A stretch of DNA of 64,000 nucleotides from Pontibacter virosus (GTDB lineage: Bacteria; Bacteroidota; Bacteroidia; Cytophagales; Hymenobacteraceae): NCBI RefSeq assembly GCF_003096355.1, contig NZ_QEKI01000019.1, forward strand, positions 1 to 64,000, written 5' to 3'. Numbering within the stretch: the first letter of the stretch is position 1; every line of letters starts with the position of its first letter. A program made the position numbers and the translations under genes. Shown here one piece after another: positions 1 through 7,360 of the stretch. The notes under the pieces are model-generated. The model saw only the letters and a program-made list of their open reading frames with translations. It did no database searches and had not been told where the DNA came from.

Positions 1-20
1 AATCTCTTCCGACTTAAAAC

Positions 21-98
21 CCATAACGGGTCGCACGGTTAGTGCAACCACGGCTTCATTGTCGGAACTCCGTACCCAACGAAGCCTTAGTTGTTAGG
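21..98 (-). repeat. attC-like imperfect palindrome at the end of higA
   Basis: Read on the minus strand, the higA stop codon lies inside GCCTAAC, which fits the integron R'' consensus RYYYAAC. About 70 bases on, the element ends near GTTATGG. On the plus strand the outer ends are CCATAAC and GTTAGGC. Between them is an imperfect stem: GGCTTCATTG pairs with CAACGAAGCC around a CGGA-AC-TCCG hairpin, and a GGTT/AACC hairpin lies beside it. A stop codon inside the first core site followed by a folded, poorly conserved stem is the layout of gene cassettes. The second core is a weak match to GTTRRRY and no integrase is in view, so this is a candidate only. Confidence 0.4.
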
Positions 99-393
99 CT
101 GCGTTTTTCTCAAATCGTTTTATGGATTCCAGTTCTTGCTGCTTGTTAGCCTTCTCTTCTTCCAAATCGTAATCATCTTGCAAACCAAGCCAGAACTTAG
201 GTGAGTTGCCAAAGTAGTAGCTTAGCCTTAAAGCCGTGTCAGCTGTAATGCGCCTGTTTCCTTTCAAAATTTCAGACACTCTGGTTTGAGGTATACCAAT
301 GTCCTTTGAAAGTCTGTAGGCGGTAATGTTTAGCGGAACAAGAAACTCTTCTTGCAGTATTTCTCCTGGATGAATATTAGGTAGTCGCTCCAT
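94..393 (-). CDS. higA: HigA-type antitoxin, XRE/HTH family
   Basis: A 99-residue DNA-binding antitoxin that should neutralise the HigB toxin encoded just upstream and repress the shared promoter. The sequence shows the family opening HPGEILQEEF (about residues 8-17), then a helix-turn-helix around AYRLSKDIGIPQTRVSEIL (25-43), then the typical NSPKFWLGLQ segment and an acidic tail. I chose the ATG at 393; a longer frame would need a TTG at 417 that overlaps the toxin stop. The gene starts 10 bases after the toxin stop, so the two are co-transcribed with the toxin first, as in HigBA systems. Its stop codon lies inside the attC-like element. Confidence 0.88.
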   Translation of the reverse strand: MERLPNIHPGEILQEEFLVPLNITAYRLSKDIGIPQTRVSEILKGNRRITADTALRLSYYFGNSPKFWLGLQDDYDLEEEKANKQQELESIKRFEKNAA

Positions 394-403
394 GTTGTTC
401 TTT

Positions 404-685
404 TTAGTGGTAATCAATGATTTCTACTTCTGATGCCTGGCCGTTACTCCATTGGAAGATGATTCTCCACTGGCTGTTTATTCTGATGCTGTAGAACTCT
501 TTCAGGTTTCCCGACAACTTTTCTAATCTGTTGGAGGGAGGAATGCGAAGGTCAGCAATATCCTGGGAGTTATTAAGCATCCTTAATTTACGTCTGCCAA
601 TCGTTTGTATTTCCAAGGGCAGCTTAACAACCCTTTCCCCATTCCAGATTTTTTCAGTTTCCTTTGACCCAAAAGATATAATCAT
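404..685 (-). CDS. higB: HigB-type toxin, RelE/ParE fold mRNA interferase
   Basis: A 93-residue toxin of the HigB family, which cleaves mRNA on translating ribosomes. It opens MIISFGSKETEKIW, followed by RRKLRMLN (about 30-37), RIPPSNRLEKL (47-57) and SIRINSQWRIIF (66-77), the usual order of conserved segments. A longer reading from a TTG at 712 would run through the operator palindrome, so the ATG at 685 is preferred. It precedes higA by 10 bases. Expression should be repressed by HigA, alone or with HigB, at the inverted repeat that abuts the start codon. Confidence 0.88.
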   Translation of the reverse strand: MIISFGSKETEKIWNGERVVKLPLEIQTIGRRKLRMLNNSQDIADLRIPPSNRLEKLSGNLKEFYSIRINSQWRIIFQWSNGQASEVEIIDYH

Positions 686-720
686 ACTTACTTTTAGCGT
701 TACTAACGCCAAAAGTAAGT
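686..720 (-). promoter_or_regulatory. higBA operator: 16-bp inverted repeat over the promoter
   Basis: Arms 686-701 and 705-720 are complementary at 15 of 16 positions around a 3-base centre (ACTTACTTTTAGCGTT against its partner). The right arm contains, on the minus strand, TACTTTTG at 717-710, a match to the Bacteroidota -7 element TANNTTTG. A 3-of-4 match to the -33 element (TTTT) lies 19 bases upstream at 740-737. Repressor binding here would block the promoter. The start codon of higB follows directly. Confidence 0.8.
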
Positions 721-889
721 ATTGAGTTTTATTCTAAAAAGATTTGTAGAAATTTTATTCTTTGAAATACAAACACTGTGTACACGTCATAATGACGTTT
801 ATCCACCTAATATAGCATTTTAGGGGGATAATCTTGCCCTGACATCCCCAGCTTTCAGCCTTGCTTGTTCGCAACATACCTGTGCCAGG

Positions 890-1660
890 CTAGTTACTGC
901 GGCCAGCTGGTTTTACCCCGAAGTATTCCCACAGGTATGCTTCGTACTCAGTTGCGTCTTTCAGTGTGATTTCTTTGGTAAGGTCACCCTCTTTTATCTT
1001 GAGTTTGTTCTCTGTAAGTGTGATCCGGCCTTGTTCGGTGGGGATCGTGATCATACTTCGCTGCCTGAAATGGGAACGAGGATCGGTCTGGTGGAAGTGA
1101 CACATGCCGGAAAAATCCTCAAATGTCCTTTCTTCTTTCCGGAAGATGTATTTGGGCCGGATCTCACCGTTCTCAACACGGCTTACCCGGAAATAGCTCT
1201 CATCATACCTGTCGAAGACGTAATTGCCCCGTGCATCAGCTTGTACCTTGTTTAACTCAATCTTCAGCGGCTCAAAACTAAATTCTCCGAACCCGACATC
1301 TGTCAGATATTCTTCGCCCGCTATCGTTACCAGCAAGGCCAGATGATCATACTCCGGTGAGTAGGTACCATCGTTGCTGGAATAGACCTTTGCGGAAATT
1401 CGTCTTACATCAAAACCGAGTGCAGAGAGTAATTCGAAGTATAAACCGTTCAGCTCGTAGCAGAAACCGCCCCGCTTCTGAAGCATCACCTTGTCAAAGA
1501 TCTTTTCAACGTCAAGTTCGATGAGAACACCGTTGTGAATGTCAAGGTTTTCGAAGGGAACGGATAACAGGTGACGTTTCTGTAATCGCTGCAGTACTTC
1601 AAGGGTTGGCTGCAATTCCCCGATGTATCCGATGCGCTCCAGGTATGCTGTGTAGTTCAT
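890..1660 (-). CDS. nat: Arylamine N-acetyltransferase
   Basis: A 256-residue cytoplasmic enzyme that transfers acetyl from acetyl-CoA to arylamines and hydrazines; known family members act on p-aminobenzoate and its glutamate conjugate. The catalytic triad is visible at the usual spacing: Cys67 in GGFCYELNG, His106 in EYDHLALL and Asp121 in LTDVGFG. Length is normal for the family (about 255-280). I chose the ATG at 1660, which opens MNYTAYLERIGY; the longer frame to 1750 adds a basic stretch with no family similarity. It lies 91 bases downstream of the LD-carboxypeptidase gene on the same strand and may be co-transcribed with it. Confidence 0.9.
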   Translation of the reverse strand: MNYTAYLERIGYIGELQPTLEVLQRLQKRHLLSVPFENLDIHNGVLIELDVEKIFDKVMLQKRGGFCYELNGLYFELLSALGFDVRRISAKVYSSNDGTYSPEYDHLALLVTIAGEEYLTDVGFGEFSFEPLKIELNKVQADARGNYVFDRYDESYFRVSRVENGEIRPKYIFRKEERTFEDFSGMCHFHQTDPRSHFRQRSMITIPTEQGRITLTENKLKIKEGDLTKEITLKDATEYEAYLWEYFGVKPAGRSN

Positions 1661-1751
1661 GTGCTTTGATGTTCCTTTTGCAAGCTTTGTGCTCAGTAGT
1701 ACATACGTTTTGCCATACCTGATACCTGCCCTTTTACATCCGGGAGTCAAA

Positions 1752-2651
1752 TTAACTAAATTGTACGTATGTCAGTGACGTGCTTTGAGATGTTACTTCC
1801 AGCCTCGCTTTTCTGCCGCATACCAGCGCCAGGTTGTCCGGTTCGTGGCCGGTCGGGAAGCCGTAGCATACGGGGTAGTTGTACTTGCCGGTATGCTCAG
1901 CTATGATCTCGTAGGCGTCTTTGCCGAAAGGTATAGCGTTATCTTTCATGTCGCTGAAATGGCCGACGATCAGGCCTGCTAAGTCCTTCAGCTTGCCGGC
2001 ACGGTCGAGGTGGACCATCATGCGGTCGATGCTGTAGAGGTACTCGTCCACGTCTTCCAGGAACAGGATTTTACCCTTCGTAGTGAAGTCGGAGCGGGTA
2101 CCGGAGACGTTGTGCAAAAGTGCCAGGTTACCACCGATCAACTGGCCTTCAGCTATACCTGTGCGGTTGAAGGCGTGGGGGCCGGTGCTGTAGCTGAGAT
2201 CCTCACCGAAGAGTACACGGCGTAGGCTGTCCAGCGCTTCTTCTGTTCCTTTCGGGAAAAGCAGGGGCATAATGCCATGCACGCTTTCTATACCTAAACT
2301 GTGGATGTGGCAGAGGAGGGAAGTGATGTCGCTGAAACCAACGATCCATTTGGGATGCTTCTGAAACTGGCTGAAATCTACCTGGTCGAGGATGCGGGTG
2401 GTGCCGTAGCCGCCACGGGCACAGATGATGGCCTTGATGTCGGGACGGTCGAGGGCCAGCTGCAGGTCCTGCAGGCGCAGCGCATCGTCACCGGCAAATA
2501 CACCATATTGCGCCCCTACGGTCGGGCCAACTTCCACTTCCAGGCCCCACCCTTGCAGTATGTCGATGGCGGCGGCTATAGCTTCGTGGCTGATTAGGCG
2601 GGCGGTTGCGATGATGGCGATTTTGTCGCCGTGCTGGAGAGGTGTGATCAT
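1752..2651 (-). CDS. LD-carboxypeptidase family protein (peptidase S66)
   Basis: A 299-residue serine peptidase of family S66, which contains LdcA (removes the terminal D-Ala from murein tetrapeptides) and MccF-type amidases. The Ser-Glu-His triad is recognisable: Ser107 in GFSDITSLL, Glu199 in LFLEDVDE and His269 in FPTGHEPDN, matching the spacing of LdcA. The glycine-rich ARGGYGTTRILD segment (78-89) is also typical. No signal peptide is seen, in keeping with a cytoplasmic muropeptide-recycling enzyme. It is divergent from the AbgT transporter gene. Whether the substrate is a muropeptide or another peptide amide cannot be told from sequence. Confidence 0.85.
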   Translation of the reverse strand: MITPLQHGDKIAIIATARLISHEAIAAAIDILQGWGLEVEVGPTVGAQYGVFAGDDALRLQDLQLALDRPDIKAIICARGGYGTTRILDQVDFSQFQKHPKWIVGFSDITSLLCHIHSLGIESVHGIMPLLFPKGTEEALDSLRRVLFGEDLSYSTGPHAFNRTGIAEGQLIGGNLALLHNVSGTRSDFTTKGKILFLEDVDEYLYSIDRMMVHLDRAGKLKDLAGLIVGHFSDMKDNAIPFGKDAYEIIAEHTGKYNYPVCYGFPTGHEPDNLALVCGRKARLEVTSQSTSLTYVQFS

Positions 2652-2815
2652 GGAGAAAGCAATTTTTGATGATAAACGAAGGTATAGCTTTTTGCTAAAA
2701 TTTGCGAGGCTGCAAAATTTTGAACAATTTCGGAACCTCGTTTGCTACGGCCTTGAACGCCCGGCGCCTATACCTGAACAAACGCTGCGCGGGCGGGAAC
2801 CAAAAAAACCTTTTT

Positions 2816-4348
2816 ATGACGCAAATCCAGAAAAAAAAGTCAGGGATTGACAGATTCCTGTCGGTGGTGGAACGCATCGGCAATGCGCTGCCGCACCCGG
2901 CCACGCTCTTTGCAGGCTTCGCGCTGCTCGTGATCATCCTGTCGTGGGTAGCCAGTTTGTTCGACCTGGCCGTAACCCACCCGGGCACAGGCAAGATCAT
3001 AACACCGGTTAACCTGCTCTCCACCGAAGGTCTGCACATGATCCTGACCCGCATGGTGACCAACTTTACCGACTTCGCCCCGCTGGGCACGGTGCTCGTT
3101 TCTTTGCTAGGTATAGGTATAGCCGAGGGCACAGGCCTGATTGGTGCGGTGCTGCGCCTGGTGGTGCTTTCATCGCCTAAACGACTGCTCACTTTCGTGA
3201 TCGTGTTTGCGGGCGTTATCTCCAACACCGCTTCTGAAGTGGGTTACGTACTGCTTGTGCCACTAGCGGCGGTGATCTTCCTGGCGGCCGGTCGTAATCC
3301 GCTGGCTGGTCTGGCGGCGGCTTTTGCAGGTGTGTCGGGTGGCTACAGTGCCAACTTGCTTTTGGGTACCATCGACCCGCTGCTGGCCGGTTTGTCTACG
3401 GAGGCGGCCCGCATTATCGACGCCGACTACACCGTGAACCCTGCGGCTAACTATTACTTCATGTTCGTGTCTACTTTCCTGGTGGCTGGTTTGGGTACCT
3501 GGGTGACAGAGAAAATTGTTATACCGCGGCTAGGAGAGTACAACGGCGATGAAAAACCGCAGAGCATCGATCGCCTGAACAAGCAGGAGAAGCGCGGCCT
3601 GCTATACGCTTCGCTGGCTATACTGGCTTCCATCGCTTTCATCTTAGGTGGTTTGCTACCCGAAGACGGCTACCTACGCAACCCGGAGACAGGAGAGGTG
3701 CTTAATTCGCCGTTCATGTCAGGTATAGTGGCCTTCATCTTCCTGCTGTCAGCCATTGGCGGTATAGCGTACGGCATAGGGGCTAAATCCATCAAGAACG
3801 ACAGCGACGTGATGCGTGGTATGTCCAAGTCCATGGAAACGCTGGGCTCGTACATCGTGCTGGTGTTCTTCGCGGCGCAGTTTGTGGCCTATTTCAACTG
3901 GACTAATCTGGGCTTGATTTTGGCAATCAACGGAGCGGATGTGCTGCAGACGATGGGTTTGAGCGAGATTCCGCTGATGATCATGTTCATCCTGGTAGCT
4001 GCTGTAATTAATTTGGTAATGGGCTCGGCCTCAGCCAAGTGGGCGATCATGGCGCCGGTGTTCATCCCGATGTTCATGCTGCTGGGTTATACCCCGGAGT
4101 TCACGCAGGTGGCCTATCGCATCGGCGACAGCGTGACCAACATTATCTCCCCGATGATGTCGTACTTTGCCCTGATCGTGGCCTTTATACAGCGCTATGA
4201 CAAGAATGCAGGTATAGGCACCGTTATCTCGACCATGCTGCCTTACTCTATCGTATTCTTCATCGGTTGGGTACTTCTGCTGATTGTCTGGATTTTGATT
4301 GGCCTGCCAATTGGACCGGGAGCCGAGATGTATATGCCGCAGCCTTAA
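2816..4348 (+). CDS. AbgT-family transporter (p-aminobenzoyl-glutamate type)
   Basis: A 510-residue inner-membrane transporter. It opens with MTQIQKKKSGIDRFLSVVERIGNALPHP in pieces typical of the family (basic start, then IGNALPHP just before the first membrane span), and has roughly a dozen hydrophobic segments. The loop GGYSANLLLGTIDPLLAG (about 210-227) and MGSASAKWAIMAPVFIPM near 400 are characteristic of AbgT/MtrF. Known members import p-aminobenzoyl-glutamate or export sulfonamides; direction cannot be told here. I used the ATG at 2816 and not the TTG at 2702, which would add a non-family extension. It ends at a strong terminator. Confidence 0.88.
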   Translation: MTQIQKKKSGIDRFLSVVERIGNALPHPATLFAGFALLVIILSWVASLFDLAVTHPGTGKIITPVNLLSTEGLHMILTRMVTNFTDFAPLGTVLVSLLGIGIAEGTGLIGAVLRLVVLSSPKRLLTFVIVFAGVISNTASEVGYVLLVPLAAVIFLAAGRNPLAGLAAAFAGVSGGYSANLLLGTIDPLLAGLSTEAARIIDADYTVNPAANYYFMFVSTFLVAGLGTWVTEKIVIPRLGEYNGDEKPQSIDRLNKQEKRGLLYASLAILASIAFILGGLLPEDGYLRNPETGEVLNSPFMSGIVAFIFLLSAIGGIAYGIGAKSIKNDSDVMRGMSKSMETLGSYIVLVFFAAQFVAYFNWTNLGLILAINGADVLQTMGLSEIPLMIMFILVAAVINLVMGSASAKWAIMAPVFIPMFMLLGYTPEFTQVAYRIGDSVTNIISPMMSYFALIVAFIQRYDKNAGIGTVISTMLPYSIVFFIGWVLLLIVWILIGLPIGPGAEMYMPQP

Positions 4349-4366
4349 CAGGTATGCTGTCTACAT

Positions 4367-4414
4367 AAACAAAACAGCCGATGCAGTTTTATACCTGCAT
4401 CGGCTGTTTTGTTT
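4367..4414. terminator. Bidirectional terminator, perfect 20-bp stem
   Basis: Arms 4367-4386 and 4395-4414 are perfectly complementary (20 bp) around the loop TTTTATAC. The stem has A-runs on the left and T-runs on the right, so it can end transcription of the AbgT gene on the plus strand and of the barrel gene on the minus strand. The loop and right arm contain the TATACCTG word. Confidence 0.9.
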
Positions 4415-4447
4415 TATACGAGGTAAGCTCGCAGCTTCGGATTATAC

Positions 4448-5050
4448 CTAAAATAACTTCAGCCCGACACTCACCAAAATCTGTTTATTGGCCAGATCGT
4501 AGTTGCTCTGATTGCCTGGGTCATCGTAGTTGCGGCTGATGCGCTCGTAACGAACGTCCAGGGTCAGGCGCTGAATGTCTAGACCTACACCTGCCTGGTA
4601 CCCCCAATCAGAGTTCTCCATAAAGCTCTTGATGTTCTGCCCATCTTGCCGCGCACTCAGCAAAGTAGAGGCCACGGGGCCAGCCTGCAAACGCACTAGG
4701 TTACCGAGGCTTATACCTGCCATAATGGGCACGTCGAGGCGGTTAAACTTGATGTCAGCTACCCGATTGGCCAGGCTCGCATTGGGGTTAGACTCCAGGC
4801 GTCCGCCTGTCTGCGTAAACACAGCTTCAGGCTGAACAAATAAGCCCAGAATGTTGAGGCGGGCAAATGCGCCGGCATGGTAACTGGTCACAGATTCTTT
4901 GTTGGCATACTCCGCCGGATTGCTGGTGACGTCGCGCACGCTTACGCTCGAAGAGCCTACGCCTGCTTTAAGTCCACCAGTTAGGGCCTGCGCCTGCGCT
5001 GTCGCACCCAAGGCAAACAGCGCGAATATAGTTAGCACTAAATTTCTCAT
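4448..5050 (-). CDS. PorT-like outer-membrane beta-barrel protein
   Basis: A 200-residue exported protein. The first 20 residues form a signal peptide (MRNLVLTIFALFALGATAQA). The mature part has short alternating amphipathic strands with Gly and aromatic residues, such as LNILGLFVQPEAVFTQTGG, LQAGPVAS and YQAGVGLDIQRLTLDVRYER, and ends ILVSVGLKLF with a terminal Phe, as outer-membrane barrels of about eight strands do. It resembles the small PorT-family barrels common in Bacteroidota. The ATG at 5050 was chosen because it opens the signal peptide. Specific function unknown. Confidence 0.8.
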   Translation of the reverse strand: MRNLVLTIFALFALGATAQAQALTGGLKAGVGSSSVSVRDVTSNPAEYANKESVTSYHAGAFARLNILGLFVQPEAVFTQTGGRLESNPNASLANRVADIKFNRLDVPIMAGISLGNLVRLQAGPVASTLLSARQDGQNIKSFMENSDWGYQAGVGLDIQRLTLDVRYERISRNYDDPGNQSNYDLANKQILVSVGLKLF

Positions 5051-5411
5051 AGCTATCGTTTTAAATTCTACATGGTTAAACCTTGGCCAAAGCGGCATGG
5101 GTATAACGAATAGTCAATAGCCCTTTAGTACGTAACGGTGTAAATATAGGGTATAAGGTATTGTATTGTGGTATTATTCTTATAATGAACTGTTTGTAGG
5201 TTAAGCCTGACTTTTCCAATGTGACACATGTTTGAGCTATTTCTTTCATCAAAATTCCCTAAAACCTTTTTGTTAGTTGTAAAGCGGAGCGTAGTACCTA
5301 GCGCGTAAATAAGCTTTAACACATTCTCGCCACGCAACAGGTTTTGCTTGACACCGGATTTGAAACAAACAAGCAACTATACCTCCCTAGCAGGTATGGC
5401 AAGCAGGTTGC
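5051..5411. other. Spacer with no supported gene
   Basis: This 361-base spacer lies upstream of the barrel gene and downstream of ridA, both on the minus strand. An 83-codon minus-strand frame at 5125-5376 has no recognisable features and AT-rich composition, so I do not call it. A loose hairpin near 5370-5416 (AAGCAAC against GTTGCTT, with an inner ATACCT/AGGTAT pair) could end the ridA transcript. Confidence 0.5.
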
Positions 5412-5810
5412 TTAAGTTATCGCTGCATCGACTATAGCCGTGGCCTCTATCTCCACTAAGTGCTGTGGGTTGATCAGGGCTGCAACTTCGACCATGGTGG
5501 AGGCGGGGCGTATATCCCGGAAAAACTCCCCATGTGCCCGGCCAACTTCTTCCCACTGGCTGATATCCGTTACATAGATGCGGGTGCGCACCACCTGCTG
5601 CATGGTTGCGCCGGCTTCCTGCAGAGCCTTCTCTATTTTTTGCAGAATAAACCGGGTCTGCTGATAGGCATCGCCTATACCTATCACCTGGTCGCCATCC
5701 ATAGCCGTCGTGCCTGCCACCTCCACCACATTGCCCACGCGCACAGCACGGCTATACCCGATCGTGTTTTCCCATACTGCACCGGAAGAGATGTTTTGTC
5801 TTTTCATCAT
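5412..5810 (-). CDS. ridA: RidA family protein (YjgF/YER057c/UK114)
   Basis: A 132-residue member of the Rid family. Archetypal RidA hydrolyses reactive enamine/imine intermediates made by PLP enzymes such as threonine dehydratase. The sequence has the family landmarks: GYSRAVRVGNVVEVAGTTA near the start, the central QTRFILQKIEKALQEAG helix, RTRIYVTDI with the conserved arginine region, and the closing LVEIEATAIV. No signal peptide. The start MMKR has two adjacent ATGs (5810 and 5807). It stands alone, so its physiological partner is not evident, and Rid subfamily cannot be settled by eye. Confidence 0.88.
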   Translation of the reverse strand: MMKRQNISSGAVWENTIGYSRAVRVGNVVEVAGTTAMDGDQVIGIGDAYQQTRFILQKIEKALQEAGATMQQVVRTRIYVTDISQWEEVGRAHGEFFRDIRPASTMVEVAALINPQHLVEIEATAIVDAAIT

Positions 5811-6172
5811 TTAGAAGGTTTAGGAGTTTGAGAGTTTTGGACCTTAGAAAGTTTAAAAATCAGAAAATTATCATGTAGCGTCGTGACACTGCAACGGCGT
5901 GTTGGGATGGCAAAGGACCCCAGGGCAGTATAAATTACGAAAGCCTGTTGAGACAGCGCTGGACCGATCCGCATCGTGCCAGAAAGATCCCTTATGGGGT
6001 AGTGCCCCTCGATAAGCGAAGAGACAGACCAATAATACACCCAACCATCAGGAATCAACAATTTAACAATTTAGCCATTTAACCAAACAACCATCAAATT
6101 AGCCGATGCATCAGCAGGTATTTCGCATCCTCGCCTACTTCTATACCCGATACTCCGGCAGAATCCTTAATT
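5811..6172. other. Spacer with possible structured element and AT repeat
   Basis: No supported gene. About 5870-6050 is GC-richer than the flanks and contains small stems, for example GGGG-TAGT-GCCCC. It could be a dispersed intergenic element or a non-coding RNA. At 6055-6093 is a run of imperfect AACAATTT/CATTTAAC units shared with other spacers of the window. A 24-codon frame at 6106-6180 overlaps the next gene start and is treated as a finding. Confidence 0.4.
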
Positions 6173-7171
6173 TTGAGTAAACAACTGCCCTGGATGCGCC
6201 TGAGATCGAAACCCGTGCTTTGCAACTACTACGTTACGTACCGCTGTAACGCAAAGTGCTCGTTTTGCGACATCTGGGAGAAGCCGTCGCCCTATATTAC
6301 CTTAGAAGATGTGGCGCAGAACCTGCGAGACCTGAAACAATTAGGCGTGCAGGTTATTGACTTCACTGGTGGGGAGCCTCTTTTGCACCGGCAGATCGAC
6401 CAGATGCTGGGTATGGCACACGATATGGGCTTCATTACTACGCTCACCACCAACGGAATGCTTTACCCCAAACTGGCCGATCGCCTGAAAGGCAAAGTGG
6501 ATATGCTGCACTTTTCACTGGACTCGGCCCACAAAGAAGAACACGATGCAGGCCGGGGCGTGGCCTGCTACGATTTTGTGATGGAGTCGATACAGTTAGC
6601 TAAAAAGCTGGGTGAGCGGCCGGATATTTTGTTTACAGTATTCCGACACAATCTGGACCAGTTGGAGGAAGTATACCGCACCATTACGCAGCCCAACAAA
6701 CTCATGCTCATCATCAACCCGGCTTTTGAATACAATGAAGTGGCGGTTGGGAAGCAGCTCACCGAAGAAGAGTTGAACTACCTGACGGCCTTCGGTAAGC
6801 GCAAAGGGGTATACCTGAACGAGGGCTTCGTGCAGCTGCGCCGCGACGGTGGCAACAAGGTGGCAGATCCGGTTTGTAAAGCCGCCAGCACCACGCTGGT
6901 CATCTCCCCCGAAAACGAACTGGTGCTGCCCTGCTACCACCTGGGCACCAAAAGCTTCCCGATACAAGGTAAATTGCGCGAGCTATACCTGAGTCAGGAG
7001 GTGGAGGAGCTGAAACAGCTGGAGGGCCGATTGCCGGCCTGCGAAGGATGCACCATTAACTGCTACATGCAGCCGAGCTTTGCCGTAGAAATAAACAAAT
7101 ACTTCTGGAAAGCCCTTCCCAGCACGCTGAAGTATAACCTGAGCAAAGGGACGTGGAAGAGGTTGATTTGA
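6173..7171 (+). CDS. Radical SAM protein with C-terminal SPASM-like cysteines
   Basis: A 332-residue radical S-adenosylmethionine enzyme. The cluster motif CNAKCSFC gives Cys25, Cys29 and Cys32, and GGEPLL at 66-71 is the SAM-binding motif that follows. The C-terminal part has further cysteines (CKAASTT, PCYHLG, CEGCTINC), which resemble a SPASM/Twitch auxiliary-cluster domain. Substrate unknown. No partner enzyme is adjacent. The start is uncertain: TTG at 6173 gives the longest frame and ATG at 6194 (MRLRSKPVLC) is the first ATG. A short frame just upstream runs into the start in another frame, so an N-terminal frameshift is possible. Confidence 0.8.
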   Translation: MSKQLPWMRLRSKPVLCNYYVTYRCNAKCSFCDIWEKPSPYITLEDVAQNLRDLKQLGVQVIDFTGGEPLLHRQIDQMLGMAHDMGFITTLTTNGMLYPKLADRLKGKVDMLHFSLDSAHKEEHDAGRGVACYDFVMESIQLAKKLGERPDILFTVFRHNLDQLEEVYRTITQPNKLMLIINPAFEYNEVAVGKQLTEEELNYLTAFGKRKGVYLNEGFVQLRRDGGNKVADPVCKAASTTLVISPENELVLPCYHLGTKSFPIQGKLRELYLSQEVEELKQLEGRLPACEGCTINCYMQPSFAVEINKYFWKALPSTLKYNLSKGTWKRLI

Positions 7172-7210
7172 CGGTTGAAGTGTTAAATTGTTGAATGGTT
7201 GAATTGTTGT
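7161..7210 (+). repeat. AT-rich imperfect repeat (TTAAATTGTTGAATGG type)
   Basis: Tandem-like imperfect units of the form GTTGAAGTGTTAAATTGTTG follow the radical SAM stop. This is the inverse orientation of the run at 6055-6093 before the same gene. Related runs occur at 41821-41862 and 52425-52467. Confidence 0.6.
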
Positions 7211-7259
7211 TCGTGTACGATTCGGATATTATTTCCTGCATGATTGTCGGTGCACGATC

Positions 7260-7279
7260 GGACAGGTCGCGACCTGTCC
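7260..7279. repeat. Perfect 20-bp palindrome
   Basis: GGACAGGTCGCGACCTGTCC is self-complementary over its full length without a loop. It is followed by CTACAAAA. It lies in the spacer between the radical SAM and carbonic anhydrase genes and is not followed by a T-run, so it is not an obvious terminator. Confidence 0.85.
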
Positions 7280-7360
7280 CTACAAAACCGATCTTAACTC
7301 GAGACTCTCAAATTCCCAAACTTTTTAACCTTTTAACTTTCTAACTTTTTAACTCAAAAT

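Noticed and set aside
5125..5376. 83-codon minus-strand frame between the barrel gene and ridA
   Set aside because: AT-rich, no domain or signal, no promoter or terminator, and ends with a low-complexity tail. Most likely chance.
5807..6061. 84-codon minus-strand frame overlapping the ridA start
   Set aside because: Overlaps the start of ridA and runs through the structured and repeat parts of the spacer. No protein-like pattern.
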